Positions 9,692 to 18,140 are shown, counted from the stretch's first letter. The stretch is 64,000 nucleotides of DNA from Gammaproteobacteria bacterium (GCA_030680605.1 JAUXUQ010000021.1:2501-66500), one strand, 5' to 3'. Program-made: numbers and translations. The notes: generated by a model not told the origin, from the letters alone.

Positions 9692-10377
9692 GGCTGTACC
9701 AGTCGACCGGCATCCAGTTGCAGGCGACGACTGCAACGTTGCGCCAATGCCTCATCGTGCGTCACCAACAACAGCGTCGAGTGTTGCGCGCGGTTCAACT
9801 CAAACAGCAGGTCGATGATCTGCGCGCCGGTATGCTGATCCAGATTGCCGGTAGGCTCGTCCGCCAGCAGCAGCTTCGGGCGCGGTGCAAAGGCGCGGGC
9901 GAGGGCCACGCGCTGCTGCTCACCGCCGGACAACTGGCACGGCGTGTGGTGCAGCCGTTCACCCAGGCCCACCTGCTGCAGCACCTCACGCGCAACGTCA
10001 CGCGCCTCCCTGGCGCGGCCCGCCAGTTCGAGCGGCAGCATGACGTTCTCCAGCGCGGTCAGCCCCGGCAGCAACTGAAAACTCTGGAACACAAAACCGA
10101 TCATGCGCCCGCGCAGTTCTGCACGGTCGTCTTCGTCGAGCGCAAAGAGGTCGCAGCCGTCGAGCACTACGCGGCCACTGCTCGGCACGTCCAACCCCGC
10201 CAGCAGCCCGAGCAGCGTGGTCTTGCCCGAACCCGAAGCGCCGATGATGGCAGCGGCCTCGCCCGGCATCACGCTGAAACTGACCGCATCCAGAATGCGC
10301 AGCACGCCCTCTGGCCCGTTGACTTGCTTGCTCAAACCTTCAACCTGCACAATGGGGGATGAATCAGAGACTGTCAT
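9688..10377 (-). CDS. ybbA: ABC transporter ATP-binding protein (YbbA-like)
   Basis: ATPase of the YbbAP system. The 229-residue product has Walker [11 protein letters not shown]-loop [21 protein letters not shown], signature [15 protein letters not shown], Walker [13 protein letters not shown] and an H-loop histidine (LVTHDEA). These are features of the LolD/MacB-type ATPase group. The start at 10377 uses the same CATG that starts tesA on the other strand. Longer in-frame extensions have no ribosome site. The 3' end overlaps the permease start. Confidence 0.93.
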   Translation of the reverse strand: MTVSDSSPIVQVEGLSKQVNGPEGVLRILDAVSFSVMPGEAAAIIGASGSGKTTLLGLLAGLDVPSSGRVVLDGCDLFALDEDDRAELRGRMIGFVFQSFQLLPGLTALENVMLPLELAGRAREARDVAREVLQQVGLGERLHHTPCQLSGGEQQRVALARAFAPRPKLLLADEPTGNLDQHTGAQIIDLLFELNRAQHSTLLLVTHDEALAQRCSRRLQLDAGRLVQP

Positions 10378-10990
10378 GCTAAGGCGTTTCCTTTTTGTGT
10401 TGCTGTGGGTAATTGCAACGGCAAGCAGCGCACATGCTCCGCCCCAAACCATACTGGTGCTGGGGGACAGTTTAAGCGCGGGTTACGGCATCGATCAAAC
10501 CCAAGGCTGGGTCAGCCTGCTGGATCAACGGTTACAGGAGAAATCCCTGCCTTACCGGGTGATCAACGCCAGCATCAGCGGCGACACCACCGGCGGCGGC
10601 CGGGCGCGCATCGCAACCGCACTTGATACCCATCAGCCTGCCATCGTGACCATCGAACTCGGCGGCAACGACGGCCTGCGCGGCCTGCCCCTGAGCGAGA
10701 TGCAGAAAAATCTGGCCGCCATCATCGCACAATGCCAACAACGCAAAGTACGCGTGTTGTTGGTCGGCATGCGCCTGCCACCCAATTATGGCCCCGTTTA
10801 TACGGAAAAGTTTCAGCAGATGTACGCCGAGCTGGCACGTCGCTACCACGTACCGCTGGTGCCTTTTCTGCTCGAAGGCGTCGCTGGTCATCCAGACCTG
10901 ATGCAGCCAGACGGCGTACACGCCCGCACTGCCGGGCAGCCCATCATGCTGGAAAACGTGTGGCGCGTGCTGGCGCCGATGTTGCATTAA
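10376..10990 (+). CDS. tesA: Periplasmic esterase / lysophospholipase / thioesterase I
   Basis: SGNH hydrolase that cleaves acyl esters and thioesters in the periplasm. The product is 204 residues. ATG 10376 gives a signal peptide ending near SSAHA. The four SGNH blocks are present: LVLGDSLSAGYG (nucleophile serine), the ISGDTTGGG glycine, LGGNDGLRG (asparagine) and QPDGVHARTAGQ (aspartate and histidine). It is divergent from ybbA with overlapping start codons, so the tesA promoter must lie within the ybbA coding region. Confidence 0.93.
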   Translation: MLRRFLFVLLWVIATASSAHAPPQTILVLGDSLSAGYGIDQTQGWVSLLDQRLQEKSLPYRVINASISGDTTGGGRARIATALDTHQPAIVTIELGGNDGLRGLPLSEMQKNLAAIIAQCQQRKVRVLLVGMRLPPNYGPVYTEKFQQMYAELARRYHVPLVPFLLEGVAGHPDLMQPDGVHARTAGQPIMLENVWRVLAPMLH

Positions 10991-11232
10991 GGAACCTACC
11001 GGGCTATTTTTACACTCAATAATCGGCACCCGCCACTTTATGCGCTGGTGAATTCACCGAGATTGTGCTGCTTAGCTCGACCTGACCTGGTGCCAGAGGC
11101 AACAGTATGCCCAAGCCAAGCAAGAAACCGCCTATTATCATGTGCTCATTGGTTGAGTGCACAAGCACGGCATCCTCAGCCGCGCCAGTAAACGCAGGAC
11201 GGGCAAATGCGCATGCTTTGGCGTGAAGAACA
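10991..11232. other. Intergenic stretch after tesA, nothing firm
   Basis: No gene with good start and family match is seen. A minus-strand frame here contains one hydrophobic run (IIGGFLLGLGILLPLAPG) ending near 11016, which might be the tail of a decayed membrane protein. It has no usable start of its own. Confidence 0.4.
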
Positions 11233-11307
11233 TCGGAAAGCCGTGTGCGGGAAAAACTGCATGCCCGGTTTGATGAGGGAAGGGCAGGCGAGAGCCTGCT
11301 CTCTAAC
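11233..11307 (+). mobile_element. Group II intron 3' remnant (domains V and VI)
   Basis: Positions 11238-11271 form a 34-nt block with the layout of group II intron domain V: AGCCG near the start, a GGGAAAAAC central loop, and CCCGGTTT pairing back at the end. One pair (T with C near positions 7 and 28) breaks the usual helix. It is followed by a short linker and a GCAGGC-GAGA-GCCTGC hairpin (11284-11299) ending in CTCTAAC, as expected for domain VI and the 3' splice end. No reverse transcriptase frame lies upstream, so this is a fragment or an ORF-less relic. Confidence 0.5.
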
Positions 11308-11403
11308 CTTTGTTCGTGCGTACCGCCCAAGAGCGTGCGAACGGTACTGATCCTGATCAAGGTGGGTTATACGCGAACAGTAACTCAAGACGAAGGAGTC
11401 CCC

Positions 11404-11976
11404 ATGCGACTGTGTAAAGCGTTACCACCACTATTGTTGGCGCTGTCTGCCATGCCGGCCGTGGCGTCGGATGAGGTCGCACTTACCGTCTTCGTCGGCC
11501 AGAGCACGCGCAACCACTGGGAGGACTTTTTCGTCTCGCCCGGCTCCCTGGACTTCGCCTCCTCCGGGTTGCTGGCGGGGGCTCTGTCCCGGCCGCTGGC
11601 CCGCTATCGGGACGGCGACCTGACCTTGGAGATGGAAGGGCAGGTGGTCAAGCACTTCGGCCAACAGACCCACTGGGAATTGAACGCGCCCCTGGCGGCA
11701 CGTTGGCACCGCTTTCCCTGGAACGGCACAGTCGCCACCACGGCCGCCTTCGGCGTGGGGCCGTCCTGGTCCAGCCGCACCCCCCCGCTGGAGGTAGAGA
11801 CGCGGGGCGGCAGCCAGCCTTGGCTATTCCACTGGTTCATGGAATTGACCCTAGGGCCGCCCGGAGAGGACTGGGCGGTATCCCTGCGCCTGCATCATCG
11901 CTCCAGTGGATTTGGCCTGGCGGGTGAGCGCGGCGGCCTGGACACCCTGACGCTGGGTATCAGGAAAACGTTCTAA
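11404..11976 (+). CDS. Exported beta-rich protein, possible outer-membrane barrel
   Basis: Unassigned function. ATG 11404 has a good AAGGAG site 6-7 bases upstream and starts a 190-residue protein with a signal peptide ending at AVASD. The mature part alternates polar and aromatic residues and ends with a phenylalanine (GIRKTF), as outer-membrane barrels do. The segment SLRLHHRSSGFGL followed by a final strand recalls the His-x-Ser block near the C-terminus of PagL-type lipid A deacylases. The spacing of an acidic partner does not fit well, so this is only a hint. Confidence 0.6.
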   Translation: MRLCKALPPLLLALSAMPAVASDEVALTVFVGQSTRNHWEDFFVSPGSLDFASSGLLAGALSRPLARYRDGDLTLEMEGQVVKHFGQQTHWELNAPLAARWHRFPWNGTVATTAAFGVGPSWSSRTPPLEVETRGGSQPWLFHWFMELTLGPPGEDWAVSLRLHHRSSGFGLAGERGGLDTLTLGIRKTF

Positions 11977-12132
11977 GCACGCCCGGCAGGATGCCCTGAA
12001 AGCAGAACTGGGTCAGTCCGACCCGACCCTCAAAATAAGGGGTCACAAAATAACCGGCAACCGTGATATCAAGACGTGTCCCTTGTCCGAGCGGCTTTAT
12101 CGCTGCGCCGGGGTTGATGGATGGGTTTTGCG
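11977..12132. other. Short non-coding gap, nothing recognised
   Basis: No gene, hairpin with a U-run or known repeat was seen between the exported protein and the decayed toxin gene. Confidence 0.4.
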
Positions 12133-12427
12133 TCATAGCGATGGCCCGACTTCGCGGCTAGAGTGCCAGAGTGCGACAACATCGAGAAACTGCCCGCTGA
12201 CGCGGCAGTAAATGAAGCAGCTAATTCGGGTAAGGTACAGCCTGCGAACTGTGTCAGAGCGCGCTGTTTTAATCTTGGTGCCTATACCACCGGGTTCTTC
12301 AACGAGTAAGGCCAAGGCGGCCTCGATATCCTTGCGAACGGCGCCAGAGGCCTGTTTTCAGCCCACCATTCTGCCGCCCGTTCATCTCCCGCTGTGCGCG
12401 GGGCTTGACTCGGACAGCGAGCGCCAA
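12133..12427 (-). pseudogene. Decayed RelE/ParE-type toxin, frameshifted
   Basis: Joined across three reading frames, the reverse strand gives a recognisable RelE/ParE-superfamily toxin. LALAVRVKPRAQRE is in the first frame, DERAAEWWAENRPLAP in the second, and VRKDIEAALALLVEEP through VRRLYLTRISCFIYC to ALWHSSREVGPSL in the third. The AWW..NRP block and the C-terminal RRLYL...WH.SR pattern are typical of the family. At least two frameshifts break it, so the toxin should be inactive. It follows the antitoxin relic in the usual antitoxin-toxin order. Confidence 0.7.
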
Positions 12428-12429
12428 GA

Positions 12430-12652
12430 TCAGCCGAAACGGCGGAGCCGTGCGAAAAGTTCGTCGGCAGAAATGTCCTCTTCGCGATCAGCCTCGTCAA
12501 GGACCTCAAGTAACTCGGCTTCTTGATTGTGGCGGGAGTCGCACAGCAATCTCATCGCCCCGGGCGAGGACGGTCACGGCTGGTCCCTCTGGCAGGGAGA
12601 GACCCTCTACGACGACCTTACCGTCAACTATGGTTCCTGAAACGATTTGCAT
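12430..12652 (-). pseudogene. Decayed antitoxin partner, one frameshift
   Basis: From ATG 12652 the frame reads MQIVSGTIVDGKVVVEG then LPEGPAVTVLARGDEIAV, a swapped-hairpin-like start common in antitoxins of this type. A shift near 12535 is needed to continue with QEAELLEVLDEADREED and SADELFARLRRFG up to the stop at 12430. The acidic toxin-binding tail and the adjacent toxin relic support the call. A single indel would restore it, so a sequencing error is possible here, though the toxin is also broken. Confidence 0.68.
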
Positions 12653-12755
12653 GCTGAAATAGTACCCCACAGCTTGTAATCGATGCCATCTGACGCCTAA
12701 CGCCGCCCTTGAGCCAGGTGACCACTGATATTGCGAGTCTTTAGAGTCCGGCTCC

Positions 12756-13535
12756 TTAATCCTCGCTCCGCATCACAAATGCCTTTTCCGTGGTGAAATT
12801 GCCCACGCCGCGATGCGTGGTGAACACCCAGCCGTGGTGCTCCAGATAGGCGCTCATTTCCTTGTTCATGTCAGGGTTGCCGCAAATCATCACCCGGTCA
12901 TGCTCCGGATCGGCCTGCGGCAGGCCGAGCTTGGTGAACAGTTCTCCGGTGCGGAACAGATCGGCGCCGCGCTGCGGTGTCGGGAAGGGTTCGCGCGTCA
13001 CGGTCGGAACATAGATCAGGCGGTCGTTGGTGAGCGCCTCGATCTCGGCCCTGTAGGCCAGCTCGGCCACGGTACGCACGGTGTGCACCAGAATGACCCG
13101 CTCAAAGGTTTTATACACCTCGGGATCGCGGATCAGGCAGACGAACGGGGCCAGCCCGGTGCCGCTCGACAACAGATAGAGGTTGCGCCCGGGCCGGATG
13201 TATTTCAGCGTGAGCGAGCCAGTGGCCTTGCTGTTGACCCAGACCGTATCGCCCTCGCGTATCTGCGCCAGACGGCTGGTCAGCGGCCCCTCCGGCACGT
13301 GTATGCTCAAGAACTCAAGGTAATCGGCGTCGTTGGTCGAGACGATCGAATAGGCGCGTGAAATGAGCTTGCCCTCGGGCCGCAGGCCGATGGTAACGAA
13401 CTCCCCATTCTCAAACTCGAAGTCGGCGGGACGGGTCGTGGTCAGGCTGAAGGTTTTATCCGACCATTTGCGGACGGAGGTGACGCGTTGCGCGGAGTAT
13501 GGCACTGCCGGATTCCTCGTATAGGTGTGGTGCAT
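12756..13535 (-). CDS. fpr: Ferredoxin/flavodoxin-NADP+ reductase
   Basis: FAD enzyme exchanging electrons between NADPH and ferredoxin or flavodoxin, used for Fe-S assembly, oxidative stress response and reductive biosynthesis. The 259-residue product has the FAD-binding RAYSIVS, the NADP-binding SSGTGLAPFVCLIRDPE, and the CGNPDM block. The C-terminus EKAFVMRSED resembles the Azotobacter-type bacterial FPR, where an alanine replaces the terminal aromatic residue. It stands alone between the decayed toxin-antitoxin pair and a MITE. Confidence 0.92.
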   Translation of the reverse strand: MHHTYTRNPAVPYSAQRVTSVRKWSDKTFSLTTTRPADFEFENGEFVTIGLRPEGKLISRAYSIVSTNDADYLEFLSIHVPEGPLTSRLAQIREGDTVWVNSKATGSLTLKYIRPGRNLYLLSSGTGLAPFVCLIRDPEVYKTFERVILVHTVRTVAELAYRAEIEALTNDRLIYVPTVTREPFPTPQRGADLFRTGELFTKLGLPQADPEHDRVMICGNPDMNKEMSAYLEHHGWVFTTHRGVGNFTTEKAFVMRSED

Positions 13536-13591
13536 TGGTATGAAACATAGAGTTTAAACGATTCAATAGGTTCGCTTTACCTGTTTATCTA

Positions 13592-13745
13592 AGGAACCTC
13601 TGATTAAGTCAGAGGTTCCTGCGGTGCAGGGTTGCACCGCCCTGTTTCAAACACGCAAGTGTTTGAAACAGGGCGAAAAGCAAAAACCACGTTTTTGCTT
13701 TTCGTGCTCTTAGATGTCCAGGACAGACTTATTCAGAGCTTCCCT
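13592..13745. mobile_element. Palindromic MITE with four internal hairpins
   Basis: A 154-bp non-coding element with imperfect terminal inverted repeats (AGGAACCTCTGATTAAGT at the left; AGGGAAGCTCTGAATAAGT read inward from the right). Inside are four successive perfect or near-perfect stems: 13592-13620, 13621-13640, 13640-13673 and 13674-13704. No coding capacity. The ends resemble those of IS5-type elements, which is an inference. Confidence 0.75.
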
Positions 13746-13844
13746 AAGGTCCAGCCCCCTACACGCCCCACACAGGCCGTTCACCTTGACAGAACGTACG
13801 GCGATAGGCAAGGTTAAGCGCTTTAGCGCACCCAAGGGGAAATT

Positions 13845-14714
13845 GTGGCTCACTTCACGCTGAATTCGTCCGACCTGTCCGCCACCCTCTCCACGCAGGG
13901 CGCGGAACTGCAATCCCTCAAAATGGCCGACAGGCTGGAACTGATGTGGCAAGCCGACCCAAAGGTATGGGCGCGCCACGCACCCCATCTGTTTCCCATT
14001 GTCGGGCGCTTGAAGGACGACACCTTGCGTCATGCAGGTGCGACCTACCCCATGACGCCGCATGGCTTTGCGCGCGATCTGGAGTTTGAGTGTACGCAGC
14101 AGTCGGATGACACCTGCGTCATGCTGCTGCAAGACAGCGAGCAAACCCGAGCGCGTTTCCCGTTCGCCTTTGAGTTACGCATCACACATACACTGGCAGG
14201 CAATGCGCTGGTCATCACCTACGCGGTGCGCAACCCGGCGGACACCGAACTGTTGCTGAGTATCGGCACCCACCCGGCCTTTAGCTGGCCGCTCAAATCC
14301 GGCGTGGAGCGCAGCGCGCACAGCATGACCTTCGAGCGTGACGAGCCTGCACCTATCCGGCGGGTTGCGGGAGGCCTGCTCAAGGTGCAGGACTTCCCCA
14401 CGCCGGTGCAAAACCGTGTGTTGCATCTTGCCGATGATTTGTTCAAGGATGACGTGGTGATTTTTGATCAACTGAACAGCCGGGCGCTCACTTATACCGC
14501 GCCGGGCGCGCCGAAGATCCGAGTCGAGTTTCCCGACTTCCCGCACCTCGGCATCTGGACCAAGCCCGGCGCGAATTTCGTCTGCATTGAACCGTGGCAG
14601 GGCCACTCCAGCCCGGAAGGGTTTGACGGCGAACTCCGCGACAAGCCCGGCATCGTGACGGTTGCCCCCGGCAGTGAACGCCGCTGGCAATGCCGGGTGA
14701 CTGTGGAGGCGTAA
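13845..14714 (+). CDS. Aldose 1-epimerase family protein (LacX-like)
   Basis: A galactose-mutarotase-fold protein of the LacX branch, whose sugar substrate is unknown. The start is GTG 13845 with AAGGGG 5-6 bases upstream, giving 289 residues. Family blocks are APHLFPIVGRLKDD, YPMTPHGFARD with the histidine expected in the active site, and SIGTHPAFSWPL. The C-terminal FVCIEPWQGHSSPEGF supplies the likely catalytic glutamate. The gene stands alone between a MITE and a convergent ZIP transporter gene. Confidence 0.85.
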   Translation: MAHFTLNSSDLSATLSTQGAELQSLKMADRLELMWQADPKVWARHAPHLFPIVGRLKDDTLRHAGATYPMTPHGFARDLEFECTQQSDDTCVMLLQDSEQTRARFPFAFELRITHTLAGNALVITYAVRNPADTELLLSIGTHPAFSWPLKSGVERSAHSMTFERDEPAPIRRVAGGLLKVQDFPTPVQNRVLHLADDLFKDDVVIFDQLNSRALTYTAPGAPKIRVEFPDFPHLGIWTKPGANFVCIEPWQGHSSPEGFDGELRDKPGIVTVAPGSERRWQCRVTVEA

Positions 14715-14721
14715 GCCGCGG

Positions 14722-15495
14722 TTAGTGCAGCAGGTGCCCGGCGATATAAATCGTCAGCAGGCCAAGCGCAATCAGCACGATCTGCTGTAACGTCGCCCGT
14801 ATCTGGGTACGCTCATGCAACCCCGGTATAAGATCTGCCACTGCAATGTAGATAAAACTCGACGCCGCAATGGCCAGTATTATCGGTATCGCCTGTTGCA
14901 CATTCGCCAGACTGTAATAGGCCAGCAGCGCACCTACCACGGTGGCCAGGCTTGATATGACGTTGTAGAGCAGCGCCTTCGCACGGCTGAAGCCGCTGTG
15001 CAACAGCACGACAAAATCACCCATCTCCTGCGGAATTTCATGCGCCGCTACCGCGATACTGGTCAGGATGCCGAGATGGATGTCGGTGAGAAAGGCGGCG
15101 GCAATCAGTACGCCGTCTACGAAGTTATGAATGGCATCGCCAATCAGGATCAATGTGCCACCGGCATGGGTGTGTGATACGTCACCCGGACACGGCTGCA
15201 CATCGCCATGGTGGTGGTGACGCCACAACACCATTTTCTCCAGCAGGAAGAAACCGAGCAGCCCGGCAAGCACGGTAAAGCTGATGAGGTTGATGTTCAC
15301 ACCCGGTGCCGACATGGCCTCCGGCAGCAGATTGAAAAACACTACGCCCAGCAACGCGCCCACCGCATAACTCACCATGGGCGGCAACACGCGCGCCAGC
15401 AGGTGCTCTGGCAACAGCAGGAAACTGCTGGCCGCGATGACGCTCAACACGCCACCCAGCAGGCTGAACAAGATGATCCAGGTCAATAAATCCAT
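14722..15495 (-). CDS. ZIP family metal transporter
   Basis: Inner-membrane importer for zinc or related divalent metals. The 257-residue protein has about eight membrane segments. The metal-binding pair of helices is visible as GDAIHNFVDGVLIAAAF and VAAHEIPQEMGDF. A cytoplasmic histidine loop (WRHHHHGD, with SHTHAGG) lies between segments 3 and 4, as in many ZIP proteins. Specificity cannot be told from the sequence. It converges on the LacX-like gene with 7 bp between stops. Confidence 0.92.
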   Translation of the reverse strand: MDLLTWIILFSLLGGVLSVIAASSFLLLPEHLLARVLPPMVSYAVGALLGVVFFNLLPEAMSAPGVNINLISFTVLAGLLGFFLLEKMVLWRHHHHGDVQPCPGDVSHTHAGGTLILIGDAIHNFVDGVLIAAAFLTDIHLGILTSIAVAAHEIPQEMGDFVVLLHSGFSRAKALLYNVISSLATVVGALLAYYSLANVQQAIPIILAIAASSFIYIAVADLIPGLHERTQIRATLQQIVLIALGLLTIYIAGHLLH

Positions 15496-15575
15496 GCATG
15501 CCTCGCGCGCACAAGCGCGTCATGATACCCAAAACGCAGAGACAAGATACAAATTAAAGAGGAATCGGAAGGGGC

Positions 15576-16340
15576 TTATCCTGTAGCTTCTATCTTCCCT
15601 CTTGTATCCGCCTCCAACCAGATCATGGTCGCCATACGCCCGGTAACAGCGTCACGACGATACGAGTAGAAGCGCTCGGCGTCGTTATAGGTGCACCAGT
15701 GCCCGCCATATACCTGCTCCACGCCACGCGCAGCCAGCCGGCGCCGCGCCAACTGGTAAATATCTGCCAACCATCGGCCCGCAGGCGATGGCTGAAATTC
15801 CGCTTGGGTGCTGGCGTCATGCGCCATGAAGGCAGCGCGCACCTCATCGCCCACCTCAAAAGCCGCAGGGCCGATGGCAGGCCCCAGCCAGGCCATGATC
15901 TCATTGCCCTCGCCCATCACGTCCAGCGCCGCTTCTACCACCCCGGCCGCCAGGCCGCGCCAGCCCGCATGCACGGCGGCCACCTGGGTGCCAGCGCTGT
16001 TGCACAGCAGCAGCGGCAGGCAATCCGCCGTCAACACCGCACAGGCTACACCCGCCCGGTCGGTGCACGCGGCATCCGCTTCGCAGCCACCCTGCGTTGC
16101 TTCTACCATCCGGGTACCGTGCACTTGCCGCAACCATAACGGCGGCGCAGGCAAACCCAGCACTTGCATCAGCTGGGCACGATTCGCCATCACCGCGCGC
16201 GGGTCATCACCCACGTGATCCCCCAGGTTGAACGAACCATACGGCGCGGCACTGACACCGCCTTGCCGGGTGGTAGACACCGCCCGCACTGCGGGTGGCG
16301 CGGGCCAGTCCGGGGTAATCCAGCCCTCAGCCGCCGGCAT
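15576..16340 (-). CDS. pgeF: Laccase-domain purine nucleoside phosphorylase / peptidoglycan editing factor
   Basis: YfiH-family protein. Members have been described as multi-substrate nucleoside phosphorylases and as editing factors that remove misincorporated peptides from murein precursors. The 254-residue product has the metal-binding layout: LRQVHGTRMVEA (histidine), VLTADCLPLLL (cysteine) and AVHAGWRGLAAGVVEA (histidine). The product ends LEADTRGKIEATG. The start overlaps the rluD stop by 14 bases, an arrangement (rluD-yfiH) also conserved in E. coli. Confidence 0.93.
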   Translation of the reverse strand: MPAAEGWITPDWPAPPAVRAVSTTRQGGVSAAPYGSFNLGDHVGDDPRAVMANRAQLMQVLGLPAPPLWLRQVHGTRMVEATQGGCEADAACTDRAGVACAVLTADCLPLLLCNSAGTQVAAVHAGWRGLAAGVVEAALDVMGEGNEIMAWLGPAIGPAAFEVGDEVRAAFMAHDASTQAEFQPSPAGRWLADIYQLARRRLAARGVEQVYGGHWCTYNDAERFYSYRRDAVTGRMATMIWLEADTRGKIEATG

Positions 16341-17289
16341 CTTCTTCCAGCACCTTGATCAAGTGCAGCATGTCGGCTGGCGGCGGTACCGACCATTCCA
16401 GCATCTCCCCTGTGACGGGGTGCTCCAGCCCCAGCGTGGCTGCGTGCAGCGCCTGGCGCTTGAAGCCACGCAAGGCCTGCTGCAGCGCTTCGCTGCATCC
16501 GGCAGGGAGCGCGAGACGCCCGCCGTATACCGGATCGCCGACGATGGGATAGCGGATATGCGCCATGTGAGCGCGAATCTGATGGGTGCGGCCGGTCTCA
16601 AGCTGCACCCGGATCCGGGTGTGTGCGCGATAACGCTGCGCCACACGGTAATGCGTGATCGCCGCCTTGCCGTTACTGCCTTCACGGGTCACGGCCATGC
16701 GCGTGCGTTGTACCGGATGACGCCCGAGCGCCGCCTCGATACGCCCGCCTGCCGTCATTACACCCACCACGACTGCGTCGTAGGCGCGCTGCACGCTGCG
16801 TGCGTGCAACTGCTTCACCAGAGACTTCTGTGCTGGCAGCGTGCGCGCCACCATCAGCAAGCCGCTGGTCTCCTTGTCCAGCCGGTGCACGATCCCGGCG
16901 CGCGGCACCGTATTGAGTCCGGGCGCATGATGCAACAGGGCATTCAACAACGTACCCTGCGGATTACCTGCGCCCGGATGCACTACCAGGCCTGCAGGCT
17001 TGTTGATCACCAGCAGCGCGTCGTCCTCATACACGATATCCAGTGCGATAGGCTCGGACTGCCAGCTACCCTCTGCCTTGAGCACGGCCATGATCTCCAC
17101 CGACTCACCGCCGCGCACCTTGTCGCGTCCGCGCCACTGCTGCGCATCCACGCGCACCTCGCCTGCGCGTATCCACTGTTGCAGGCGCGCACGCGAATAG
17201 GCCGGGAATATCTGCGCCAGCGCCTGATCGAGGCGCAGCCCCGCCAGTTCGTCAGGGATGTTCGCAGTGAGTTGTTGCGGTGTAGTCAT
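16327..17289 (-). CDS. rluD: 23S rRNA pseudouridine(1911/1915/1917) synthase
   Basis: Modifies helix 69 of 23S rRNA. The start at 17289 was chosen because the frame upstream to 17436 lacks homology and runs into the bamD promoter region. The product is 320 residues with an N-terminal S4 domain (LRLDQALAQIFPAYSRARLQ) and the RluA-type catalytic block IVHRLDKETSGLLMVART containing the essential aspartate. QLETGRTHQIRAHM also fits. It is divergent from bamD by about 58 bp, the same order as in E. coli. Confidence 0.95.
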   Translation of the reverse strand: MTTPQQLTANIPDELAGLRLDQALAQIFPAYSRARLQQWIRAGEVRVDAQQWRGRDKVRGGESVEIMAVLKAEGSWQSEPIALDIVYEDDALLVINKPAGLVVHPGAGNPQGTLLNALLHHAPGLNTVPRAGIVHRLDKETSGLLMVARTLPAQKSLVKQLHARSVQRAYDAVVVGVMTAGGRIEAALGRHPVQRTRMAVTREGSNGKAAITHYRVAQRYRAHTRIRVQLETGRTHQIRAHMAHIRYPIVGDPVYGGRLALPAGCSEALQQALRGFKRQALHAATLGLEHPVTGEMLEWSVPPPADMLHLIKVLEEDAGG

Positions 17290-17347
17290 GGTGTGGGGGT
17301 CACATGGTATACTTTGGTCAGTTTGTTTTTCAGGAAATCTGCCTTCG

Positions 17348-18127
17348 ATGCCCCTGTCCAGATACCTTACAGCAGTCTGTTTGTTGCTTGCCAGCGCATC
17401 CTGTTCGCTGCTGCCGGACAGGATCGATGAGACCAAAAACTGGTCGGCAAACAGATTTTACACGGAGGCCAAGGATGCGATGGACTCGGGTGACTATGCG
17501 ACTGCCGCCAAACATTTCGAGACCTTGCAGGCGCGCTACCCCGTCGGGCGGCTGGCACAGCAGGCACAACTGGAAATCATCTACGCCTATTACAAGGACA
17601 GCGAACCGGCATCGGCCATCGCCGCCGCCGACCGCTTCGTCAAGCTCCATCCGCGTCATCCGTATGTGGATTATGCCTATTACATGAAGGGCCTCACCAA
17701 TTTTAATCTGGGCAAGGGGCTGCTCGAGCGCATCATTCCGCAGGATGCAGCCCAGCGCGACCCCGGTGCGGCACGTCAATCGTTCCAGGATTTTTCCGAA
17801 CTGGCGACACGCTTCTCGCAGAGCAAATATGCCGAAGACGCCACGCTGCGCATGGCCTACCTGCGCAACAATCTGGCGCAATATGAGGTCAACGTGGCCG
17901 AATACTACATGACACGGGGCGCTTACCTTGCCGCCGCCAACCGTGGCAAATATGTGGTGGAAAACTACCAGCGCACCCCGGCGGTAGAGGGTGCCTTAAC
18001 GGTGATGGCAAAGGCCTACAAGGTGATGGGTCTGAATGACCTTTCGGACTCTGCCCTGCGCGTACTGGAACTCAATCACCCGGACTCCCCCGGCATCGCG
18101 GAAGTGAAAAGACTGGTCGTAAAGTAG
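17348..18127 (+). CDS. bamD: Outer membrane assembly lipoprotein BamD
   Basis: Essential lipoprotein of the BAM complex that folds outer-membrane proteins. ATG 17348 gives a lipoprotein signal with lipobox LASASC. The mature part is a run of TPR-like repeats (NRFYTEAKDAMDSGDYATA, LQARYPVGRLAQQAQLEI, FVKLHPRHPYVDYAYYMKG, RFSQSKYAEDATLRM), matching the five-TPR BamD fold, and the 259 residues are family length. It is divergent from rluD and convergent with glnB. Confidence 0.96.
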   Translation: MPLSRYLTAVCLLLASASCSLLPDRIDETKNWSANRFYTEAKDAMDSGDYATAAKHFETLQARYPVGRLAQQAQLEIIYAYYKDSEPASAIAAADRFVKLHPRHPYVDYAYYMKGLTNFNLGKGLLERIIPQDAAQRDPGAARQSFQDFSELATRFSQSKYAEDATLRMAYLRNNLAQYEVNVAEYYMTRGAYLAAANRGKYVVENYQRTPAVEGALTVMAKAYKVMGLNDLSDSALRVLELNHPDSPGIAEVKRLVVK

Positions 18128-18140
18128 CGCTGCGCGCCTT

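Noticed and set aside
11016-11360. Minus-strand frame with a short hydrophobic run near the group II intron relic
   Set aside because: No ribosome site, N-terminal part is antisense to the intron domain V/VI block, and no family is recognised. At most a fragment.
16228-17430. A 400-codon plus-strand frame opposite rluD and pgeF
   Set aside because: Antisense shadow. The rluD and pgeF motifs are clear on the minus strand.
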